Shown piece after piece: positions 1-5,642 of a DNA stretch of 8,016 nt. Both the position numbers and the translations under genes were made by a program. The DNA comes from Gemmatimonadota bacterium (GTDB lineage: Bacteria; Gemmatimonadota; Gemmatimonadetes; Palauibacterales; Palauibacteraceae), in NCBI GenBank assembly GCA_013042495.1, contig JABDQB010000061.1:1-8016 (forward strand). The letters run 5' to 3'. Below the pieces are notes generated by a model. That model worked only from the letters and a program-made list of their open reading frames with translations. It was not told where the DNA came from and ran no database searches. The stretch's first letter is position 1, and each line of letters opens with the position of its first letter.

Positions 1-634
1 TCAGGGGATTGTCCGAGGGCATCCAGCTTCCGTTGCATGCGGGAAATCCCTGGCAGGCGTAGCTCGCGTCGAGATTGGCTACCAGCCCACCGGCCAGCAC
101 GACGACGAAGCCGTATACAGCCGTCCACAGCGCCACTCCCGAAGCGGCGTCCGACATCTTCACCGCCCGGCCGGCGGGGCCCGACCCGGCCGTGAGGGCC
201 GCCGCGATCAGGAGGCCCATGAGAAGCATGGCCGTGCCCAGGTGGAGGATCACCGAGGCCGGCGGAAGTTCCAGCCACACCGTCACGGCACCCAGCATGA
301 TCTGGATGAACACGAGCAGGACGGCTAGAAGGGCCGCCCGCTTGAGCCGCGTCCATACCATGTCTCCCCCCGCGCCCCACTTCCACGCCGTGACCGCCAC
401 CGTGACCACCAGGGCCGCCACGATCGCCGCGACGATGCGATGCCCGAATTCTATGAACGTGGCGAACGACATGTCGGGGATCAGCTGCCCGTTGCACAGC
501 GGCCAATCGTCCCCGCACCCGAGTCCACTTTCGCTGATTCGGACGAATCCGCCGAACGCGATCAGGAAGAATGTGGCTGCCGCCGTGAGCCACGTGAGAC
601 GACTCCATGCCCGCAAGCGATTAGAATCAGACAC
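1..634 (-). CDS. ctaA: Heme A synthase, CtaA/COX15 family (C-terminus cut by window edge)
   Basis: This polytopic inner-membrane enzyme oxidises the C8 methyl of heme O to give heme A for aa3-type cytochrome oxidases. The reverse strand is open from a GTG at 634 to the window edge, giving 211 visible residues of a protein usually about 300-350 long. The start is preceded at short distance by GAGGGG, a good ribosome site. Visible landmarks are [13 protein letters not shown] with C40 and C47, the IEFGHR segment with E62 and H65, LPPASVILH with H131, and a second cysteine pair C194/C200 in [10 protein letters not shown]. The histidines match known heme ligands of the family, and two Cys pairs mark the Bacillus-like class. 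About five membrane segments are visible (near 13-32, 67-83, 99-119, 128-147, 166-187). The last helices and histidines lie outside the window. The gene diverges from the ABC exporter. Confidence 0.93.
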
Positions 635-658
635 GATACGCCCCTCTTCGGAAGAAAT

Positions 659-676
659 GCGATCGAGAGCGATCGA
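659..676. repeat. Tandem direct repeat GCGATCGA x2, 10-bp period
   Basis: Two exact copies of GCGATCGA (659-666 and 669-676) start 10 bp apart, about one helical turn, in the gap between the divergent ctaA and ABC exporter genes. Each copy contains the self-complementary CGATCG, and a short inverted repeat GCCGA-GA-TCGGC follows at 679-690. The spacing is what a tandem operator could look like, but short CGATCG-rich words are common in GC-rich DNA, so function is only inferred. Confidence 0.35.
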
Positions 677-697
677 AGGCCGAGATCGGCGGGAAAG

Positions 698-750
698 ACC
701 GCTCGCCCGTATGGTGCGCGCGACCGGCGAGCGGTAGGTTCCGCTCGTCG
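698..750 (+). promoter_or_regulatory. Three-arm element forming two mutually exclusive hairpins upstream of the ABC exporter
   Basis: Arm A (698-707, ACCGCTCGCC) is perfectly complementary over 10 bp to arm B (726-735, GGCGAGCGGT), with an 18-nt loop. Arm B also pairs with arm C (741-750). Counting from 725, that second stem is 10 bp with one G-U pair and a six-base TAGGTT loop at 735-740. Arm B cannot pair with both at once. The second hairpin ends at 750, directly before the ATG at 751, and its loop holds the only AGG near that codon. This is visible in the sequence. A switch controlling translation or transcription of the ABC gene is inference. The same symmetry could instead be a DNA-level operator serving both divergent genes. 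No T-tract follows either stem, so neither looks like an intrinsic terminator. Confidence 0.5.
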
Positions 751-807
751 ATGGACGGGAAGATAGACGCCGGGGGCCAACGACGAAACCGGGAATCCAG
801 TCATTCG

Positions 808-2601
808 ATGATCACGCCCCGAGAGGGTAAGTCCAGCTTCTCCCTGTTTGCGGTCCGGCAGTTGCTGCCTCGCCTCAGGCCGCATCGGACGGCACTGTCG
901 GTGGCGGGCGTGGCCCTGGTGATCAGCGCAGCGATCGGACTCGCGTTTCCGCTGATCGTCCGGCATCTGATGGATGCGGCGTTCGAGAACCGCGATCCAT
1001 CGGCCCTCAACTCGATCGCCGTTCTCCTGCTCGTCATATTTGCGGTCCAGGCTCTGTTCAACTTCATACAGGTGTTCTTGCTGAGCGCCACATCAGAGCG
1101 GGTGATCGCCGGTCTTCGGACCGAGCTCTTCGCTCACCTTCTCACGTTGTCTCCCGGCTTCTACGCGGAGCGCAGCTCGGGCGAACTCACGAGCCGGCTG
1201 GCCTCCGACTGCTCCACCTTGCAGACGGTTCTCAGCCACCAGTTGGCCGAGTTTCTGAGGCAGATCCTGTACCTCGTCGGAGCCCTGGCCCTCCTCGCGA
1301 TCCTGCACACCGCCCTCATGATCACCACGATCACCGTCGCGCCGATCGTCGTGCTCAGCGCTTACGCGTTCGGGAGCATCCTGCGTGCCAAGAGCACCCG
1401 CGTGCAGGACGAGCTCGCCGAGTCGAATGCCGCGGCCGAGGAAGCCTTCACCCAGATACCGATCGTCCAGAGTTTTACCCGCGAAGGCTGGGAAGAGAAA
1501 CGATACGGAGGTCGGATCGCACGCGCGCTGAAGACAGCCATACAGCGCGCCCTGGTTCGCGGGATTTTCTTCGGCTTGATCACGTTCATCGCCTTTGGCG
1601 GCATCGTCGTGGTGCTATGGAAAGGCGGATTGCTGGTCCTCGAGGGGCAGATCACGGCGGGCGAACTCGTGTCGTTCCTCTTGTATGCGGTCTCGGCCGC
1701 GGCGGCCATCACGGCCCTCGCCTCCTTGTACAGCGGCTACCAGGAGGCCATGGGCGCCGCGAAGCGCGTCTTCGACCTCCTGCACCTGGAACCAGCCATC
1801 AAGGAACCGCGTCATTCGGAGGCCCTTCCCCCGTCCAGCGACCCGGGCGGCCTGGTGTTCCGCGACGTGTGGTTCCGGTATGGACTGGACGAACCGTGGG
1901 TGCTGCGAAGGCTGGACCTCGATATCCGTCCCGGTGAGATCGTCGCGCTGGTGGGGCCGAGCGGTGCTGGCAAGTCCACGCTGGCTGCACTGGTTCCGCG
2001 GTTCTGGGACCCGACCCAAGGGGTGATCACGCTTCGGGGCGCGGATCTGCGACGGCTTCCCCTCATCGAGTTGCGGACGGCCGTGGGTATCGTGCCGCAG
2101 GAACCTCTGCTGTTCGCCGACACGATCTATGAGAACATCGCTTACGGGAGGCCCGAGGCGTCGTCAGAGGAGGTCATACAGGCGGCCCGTTTCGCGCACG
2201 CCCATGAGTTCATCCGGGGGCTCGCCTCAGGATACGAAACCATGGTCGGCGAACGGGGCATCCGATTGTCCGGCGGACAACGGCAGCGCATCGCGATTGC
2301 ACGGATCTTCCTCAAGGAACCGGAGATCCTGATCCTGGACGAGGCAACCAGCAGCCTCGACACGGAGAGCGAGGCCCTCGTCGAGGCAGCCCTGGAGACG
2401 GCAATGGAGGGCCGTACGACCCTGATCATCGCGCACAGACTCAAGACGGTCCAGCGTGCGGACCGCGTTCTCGTGATCGACGATGGCCGGATCCTCGAAC
2501 AGGGTACCCACGCGGAACTCGTGGCGGAGGGCGGAATGTACGCTCGCCTGTATCGAGGTCAGCTCCTGGAGCCGCAAACGGATTCTGATTCGGCGGACTG
2601 A
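808..2601 (+). CDS. Half-size ABC exporter, fused permease and ATPase (ABCB/MsbA-like)
   Basis: This is a type IV ABC exporter half-transporter that should dimerise in the inner membrane and use ATP to export a lipid, peptide or drug-like substrate; the substrate cannot be read from sequence. The permease has six hydrophobic segments (about 29-51, 69-91, 150-166, 169-192, 252-278, 285-307). The ATPase has an A-loop tyrosine (Y358), Walker A GPSGAGKST (383-391), Q-loop Q431, signature LSGGQ (487-491), Walker B ILILDE (507-512), D-loop SLD and switch H543, so it looks fully active. I chose ATG 808 (597 aa) because the preceding 19 codons from an alternative ATG at 751 are hydrophilic with weaker GC at third positions; 751 (616 aa) remains possible. 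Neither start has a strong ribosome site. The gene diverges from ctaA and converges with the thioredoxin gene. Confidence 0.93.
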   Translation: MITPREGKSSFSLFAVRQLLPRLRPHRTALSVAGVALVISAAIGLAFPLIVRHLMDAAFENRDPSALNSIAVLLLVIFAVQALFNFIQVFLLSATSERVIAGLRTELFAHLLTLSPGFYAERSSGELTSRLASDCSTLQTVLSHQLAEFLRQILYLVGALALLAILHTALMITTITVAPIVVLSAYAFGSILRAKSTRVQDELAESNAAAEEAFTQIPIVQSFTREGWEEKRYGGRIARALKTAIQRALVRGIFFGLITFIAFGGIVVVLWKGGLLVLEGQITAGELVSFLLYAVSAAAAITALASLYSGYQEAMGAAKRVFDLLHLEPAIKEPRHSEALPPSSDPGGLVFRDVWFRYGLDEPWVLRRLDLDIRPGEIVALVGPSGAGKSTLAALVPRFWDPTQGVITLRGADLRRLPLIELRTAVGIVPQEPLLFADTIYENIAYGRPEASSEEVIQAARFAHAHEFIRGLASGYETMVGERGIRLSGGQRQRIAIARIFLKEPEILILDEATSSLDTESEALVEAALETAMEGRTTLIIAHRLKTVQRADRVLVIDDGRILEQGTHAELVAEGGMYARLYRGQLLEPQTDSDSAD

Positions 2602-2628
2602 CGGCTCCGTGAGCGTCGCCATGCCATC

Positions 2629-3222
2629 CTAGGCCCCTGGGACAGGCTCCGGTTCGAGCACGATCAGCGCTCCGATATCCCTCAGCAGGGTGCGCGCTGT
2701 CTGAGGCCCCAGGTACTTCCTCCTGATGATGCCCTCTCGATCGATGAGCAGCGTGAAGGGATAGCCTGCGGCGCCGAACTGCCCCACCGCCGTGTCGTAG
2801 TCGGACAACCACAGGGGGTAGTTGATGCCTCGCTCGCGGCCGAAACGAAGGACCGCTTCCCCGCTGCCGGAGCCGACTGCAGGGCCGGCGACCGTGCCGC
2901 CGAGTTCCGCCAGCGCTTTCTGGACTTCGATCAGGTGCGGGATCTCGACGAGGCACGGCGGGCACCAGGTGCCCCAGAAGTTCAGAAGTACGACCTGTCC
3001 CTCGTAGTCGCCGAGACGCACGACGTCGCCGCCGGCCGTCTGGAATTCCACGTCGGGGGCGGGAATCTCAAGCCAGACCGGGTCCGGGTCCAGGCTACGG
3101 GTCCAGGCCGACGAGGCATCGACCTCGTCGTCGCGCAGGAACGAGCCGAACCGAAAGCCCAAGCCGACGGCGATCAGGATGACGGCCGAGGCGGCTGCGA
3201 GACGAGCCAGGCGCCCGCTCAC
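2629..3222 (-). CDS. TlpA/ResA-like membrane-anchored thiol-disulfide oxidoreductase
   Basis: This is a thioredoxin-fold protein of the TlpA/ResA group, expected on the outer face of the inner membrane, where relatives reduce cysteines of apocytochrome c or of copper-centre assembly proteins. With the GTG start at 3222 it has 197 residues. A single N-terminal hydrophobic anchor (about 5-23) has no obvious signal peptidase or lipobox site. A redoxin domain follows: NFWGTWCPPC carries the active site WCPPC (86-90), and the cis-proline is in GYPFTLLID (P155). The frame stays open upstream to a GTG at 3330, but those 36 residues are Arg/His-rich and would precede the anchor, so I prefer 3222. That start overlaps the stop of a possible small ORF as GTGA. 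The gene ends 27 bp from the convergent ABC gene, with no clear terminator between. Confidence 0.88.
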   Translation of the reverse strand: MSGRLARLAAASAVILIAVGLGFRFGSFLRDDEVDASSAWTRSLDPDPVWLEIPAPDVEFQTAGGDVVRLGDYEGQVVLLNFWGTWCPPCLVEIPHLIEVQKALAELGGTVAGPAVGSGSGEAVLRFGRERGINYPLWLSDYDTAVGQFGAAGYPFTLLIDREGIIRRKYLGPQTARTLLRDIGALIVLEPEPVPGA

Positions 3223-3473
3223 CCCGCACGCCGAATCAGGCCGATCGCCCGGCCGAACGCGACCGAGGGAATGGCGGTGACGGCCGTGTCGCCCATAGCC
3301 GTGTCGCTGCATACCCTTGCACCCGTCCACTCACCTGACATCATCCCCCGGAGCCGCTGAAGTGATTCACTCGTACCGACCGGAATCATCCAGACGGCGC
3401 TGGCAGTATCGCGCGGCTCCGCGCGACCGGCAACGGCACCGTCTTCTTGTGCCGCCGCAGGCGCACGCGCCAT
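3219..3473 (-). CDS. Possible small hypothetical protein translationally coupled to the thioredoxin gene
   Basis: This is an 84-residue open frame from an ATG at 3473 (alternative ATG at 3389). Its TGA stop overlaps the GTG start of the TlpA-like gene in a GTGA arrangement, which often marks translational coupling. I recognise no domain. The protein starts Ala-rich and has one cysteine, no membrane segment and a basic C-terminus. Third-position GC is about 69 percent by hand count, lower than the neighbouring genes, and the ribosome site is weak, so it may be chance open frame in a leader. The evidence for it is its location and the stop-start overlap, not homology. Confidence 0.25.
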   Translation of the reverse strand: MARAPAAAQEDGAVAGRAEPRDTASAVWMIPVGTSESLQRLRGMMSGEWTGARVCSDTAMGDTAVTAIPSVAFGRAIGLIRRAG

Positions 3474-3543
3474 ACTTGGACCGGAGCGGTGAACGTGCCT
3501 GCACGGCGGGAAGGTCCCCTCGCAATCAGAGATCGGCAATTCG
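3223..3543. other. 321-bp divergent intergenic region between the thioredoxin and cyclase genes
   Basis: No recognisable conserved gene lies here. Apart from the doubtful small ORF on the minus strand, the region should carry divergent promoters for the thioredoxin gene (leftward) and the cyclase-DUF819 pair (rightward). I could not identify convincing -35/-10 boxes on either strand or match it to a riboswitch class I know. The one clear structural element is the 16-bp palindrome at 3410-3425. Confidence 0.5.
3410..3425. repeat. Perfect GC-only inverted repeat CGCGCGG-CT-CCGCGCG
   Basis: Two 7-bp arms are exactly complementary around a 2-base centre (in RNA effectively 6 bp with a GCTC loop). 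The repeat lies in the divergent gap about 120 bp from the cyclase start and about 190 bp from the thioredoxin start. No T-tract follows on either side, so it is not a standard terminator. It could be an operator or a leader hairpin, or simply low-complexity CG sequence. Confidence 0.4.
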
Positions 3544-4449
3544 ATGATCGATCGGAGACCTGACGGGACGGAGACGGAGAACATCGTTCCGCTGAGGGCC
3601 CTGGTACTCAGCCTGGTGTCCCTCGTCGTCGCCGGACTGGCCGCCATCGTGTGGCCGGAGTCCCTCGACGAGCTCGCCGCGCTGGTGTGGCTCCTGGCGC
3701 TGGTACCCGCTTTTCTGTTCGCCTACCACCGGGGCTGGGAAGGCGCGGCGACCGGTCTTCTGATCGCGATGATTCTCATGATCGCGATCGAGATCGTCCC
3801 GGCGCTCATCGTCGGGACCGAGGTGGACTGGCGAATCGCGGGCGGCGTGGCGGTGACGTTCATTGCGGCCACCCTGGGTCTCGGTGCGCTCGCGGAGAAG
3901 CTCCGCCGGCAGAAGACTTCGGCGCTGCAGCTCGCGTTTCGCGACTCGCTCACGGGCCTCCCCAACCGGCGGATGCTGGACATCTTCCTCGCGCACCACT
4001 TCGCGGCATCTCAGCGCGGACAGGCGCTGACCGTCGCGATGTTCGACCTGGATCGTTTCAAGCACTACAACGACACGTACGGGCACGCGGCAGGCGACGA
4101 GGCTCTGACGGCATTCGGGGCCATTCTCGAACGTCAGACCCGCGACTCGGACGTTGCCGGTAGATACGGCGGCGAGGAGTTCCTCGCCATCCTGCCGGGT
4201 ACGGACATGGCGGGCGCCGGCCTCTACGCGGATCGGGTTCGCGAATCTCTTGCCCGACTGGACCTCGCGGCCGGGGCTCGGGTCACCGTGAGCGGCGGGA
4301 TCGCCGTGTGCGGCCCGACGATGAACAACCCGTCCGAGCTGGTTCGGGCCGCCGACGCCGCCCTGTACCAGGCAAAGGCCGCCGGAGGCAATCGGGTGGA
4401 GCCGGGACCCGGCCACTCCGAGACCGGTGCCATCACGGACGCCGGATAG
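3544..4449 (+). CDS. Membrane diguanylate cyclase with four-helix N-terminus and GGEEF domain
   Basis: This enzyme should condense two GTP into cyclic di-GMP at the inner face of the membrane. The 301-residue protein starts with four hydrophobic segments (about 17-37, 43-62, 67-90, 97-117) that match no named sensory domain I can identify, so the input signal is unknown. A short basic linker leads to the GGDEF domain: DSLTGLPNRR (134-143), the metal-binding FDLDRF with D168, N176/D177 for the substrate, and RYGGEEF with GGEEF at 209-213. An RDSD motif (200-203) sits exactly five residues before GGEEF, the canonical inhibitory I-site, so product feedback is likely. The late SGGIA and DAALYQAK motifs complete the domain, and no EAL domain is present. 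The ATG at 3544 lacks a strong ribosome site. The DUF819 gene follows after 10 bp and is probably co-transcribed. Confidence 0.93.
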   Translation: MIDRRPDGTETENIVPLRALVLSLVSLVVAGLAAIVWPESLDELAALVWLLALVPAFLFAYHRGWEGAATGLLIAMILMIAIEIVPALIVGTEVDWRIAGGVAVTFIAATLGLGALAEKLRRQKTSALQLAFRDSLTGLPNRRMLDIFLAHHFAASQRGQALTVAMFDLDRFKHYNDTYGHAAGDEALTAFGAILERQTRDSDVAGRYGGEEFLAILPGTDMAGAGLYADRVRESLARLDLAAGARVTVSGGIAVCGPTMNNPSELVRAADAALYQAKAAGGNRVEPGPGHSETGAITDAG

Positions 4450-4459
4450 TCAGCCCTTC

Positions 4460-5641
4460 ATGACTCCCCTCATTCAGGAGCCGATGGCCGTCTTCGGCTA
4501 TCTGGCCGCTGTGTTTGCGGCGATCTTCTGGGTCAGCGAAATGCCGGCGCTCCAGAAGGTGTTTCGCATCACGCCCGCGGTCATCTACTGCTACTTCGTG
4601 CCCACCCTCTCGACCACGGTCGGCATCATCCCGATGGCGTCCCCGGTCTACGAATGGATGACCCGCTATCTCCTTCCGGTGGCACTCCTGCTCCTGATGA
4701 TCACCGTGGACCTGAAGAGCATCCTGAAGCTGGGCCGAACCGCGCTGATCATGGTTACCGCTGGCTCCATCGGCATCATGATTGGGGCCCAGATCGCCTT
4801 CCTGGTGTTTTCGCGCTGGCTCCCCCCGGAGGGCTGGAAGGGCCTCGCCGCGCTGACCGGAAGCTGGATCGGAGGCACGGCCAACATGGTGGCGATCGCG
4901 GAGAGCGTAGGCACGCCGGACGCGATCATGGGCCCGATTATCGTCGTGGACACGGTCGTCGGGTATGGCTGGATGGGCGTGCTGCTGTTCCTCAGCGCCT
5001 GGCAGGTTGTGTTCGACAAGCGTCTCCGCGCCGACACGTCGGCGCTGGCGGAGACGAACAAGCTGTTGGCCGATCTCGATACGCACCGCCGGCCTGCCGG
5101 GCTTCGGGATATTGCGATCATCCTCGGGCTGGGGTTTGCCGGCGCTATCCTCGCGGTCCAGCTGGGAGAGGCTCTCCCGGCGCTCGGAAATCCGACGATC
5201 ATCAGTCACACGACGTGGGCCGTCCTGCTCGTCGTTACCGGAGGACTGGCCCTGAGCTTTACGCCGGTCAGGAATCTCGAAGAGGCCGGCGCATCCAAGC
5301 TAGGCTACGCGGCGCTCTACCTGTTGCTCACCGCCATCGGCGCCCAGGGCAATCTCCTCGAGGTGCTCTCGGCCCCGGCCTTCTTCTTCGCCGGTGTGCT
5401 CGTCATCACGATCCACGTGGCGGTCATGCTGGCGGTGGCGAAAATCATCAAGGCGCCGTTCTTCTTCGTGGCCACGGGCAGCGTGGCTAACATCGGAGGT
5501 GCGGGTACCGCACCGATCGTGGCCAGCGTGTATCACCCGGCGATGGCTCCCGTCGGTCTGCTGATGGCCGTAGCGGGATACATCTTGGGAATTTACGGAG
5601 CCCTCGGCGCCGCGTGGATGCTGGGAGCGCTGGCCGGCTAG
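4460..5641 (+). CDS. DUF819 (YjcL-like) polytopic membrane protein, putative transporter
   Basis: This highly hydrophobic 393-residue protein has roughly ten membrane segments and matches my recollection of DUF819/YjcL, a family of unknown substrate that resembles secondary transporters. Two related glycine-rich motifs occur in the two halves: GSWIGGTANMVA (from about 134) and GSVANIGGAGTAP (from about 340). They suggest internally duplicated halves with broken helices, as in elevator-type carriers; the carrier reading is inference. A cytoplasmic-looking charged loop (about 186-215) separates the halves. The frame is open from a GTG at 4427 that overlaps the cyclase gene. I chose ATG 4460 because the sequence after it fits a family-like N-terminus. 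ATG 4484, three bases behind AGGAG (4476-4480), is an alternative giving 385 residues. The gene sits 10 bp behind the cyclase, which suggests one transcript, and its stop lies one base from the convergent RND gene. Confidence 0.85.
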   Translation: MTPLIQEPMAVFGYLAAVFAAIFWVSEMPALQKVFRITPAVIYCYFVPTLSTTVGIIPMASPVYEWMTRYLLPVALLLLMITVDLKSILKLGRTALIMVTAGSIGIMIGAQIAFLVFSRWLPPEGWKGLAALTGSWIGGTANMVAIAESVGTPDAIMGPIIVVDTVVGYGWMGVLLFLSAWQVVFDKRLRADTSALAETNKLLADLDTHRRPAGLRDIAIILGLGFAGAILAVQLGEALPALGNPTIISHTTWAVLLVVTGGLALSFTPVRNLEEAGASKLGYAALYLLLTAIGAQGNLLEVLSAPAFFFAGVLVITIHVAVMLAVAKIIKAPFFFVATGSVANIGGAGTAPIVASVYHPAMAPVGLLMAVAGYILGIYGALGAAWMLGALAG

Positions 5642-5642
5642 G

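Noticed and set aside
75..737. Plus-strand open frame of 220 codons opposite ctaA
   Set aside because: The minus strand carries the Cys pairs and heme-ligand histidines of heme A synthase, so the plus frame is a shadow.
2602..2628. Possible bidirectional terminator between the ABC and thioredoxin genes
   Set aside because: Only a weak 4-bp GACG/CGTC pairing is visible, with no T-tract on either strand.
3223..3330. 36-residue N-terminal extension of the thioredoxin from a GTG at 3330
   Set aside because: The extension is Arg/His-rich, would precede the membrane anchor, and does not resemble TlpA family N-termini; the GTG at 3222 sits just before the anchor.
3763..3798. Repeated GATCGCGAT-like words inside the cyclase gene
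   Set aside because: They encode an Ile/Ala/Met-rich membrane helix, and the repetition follows from favoured codons.
3526..4416. Minus-strand open frame of 296 codons opposite the cyclase
   Set aside because: The opposite strand encodes an intact GGEEF domain with all motifs; the antisense product is low-complexity Arg/Gly/His-rich sequence without a fold signature.
4433..5209. Minus-strand open frame of 258 codons opposite DUF819
   Set aside because: It is antisense to a membrane protein with family motifs; the product is charged and repetitive with no recognisable domain.
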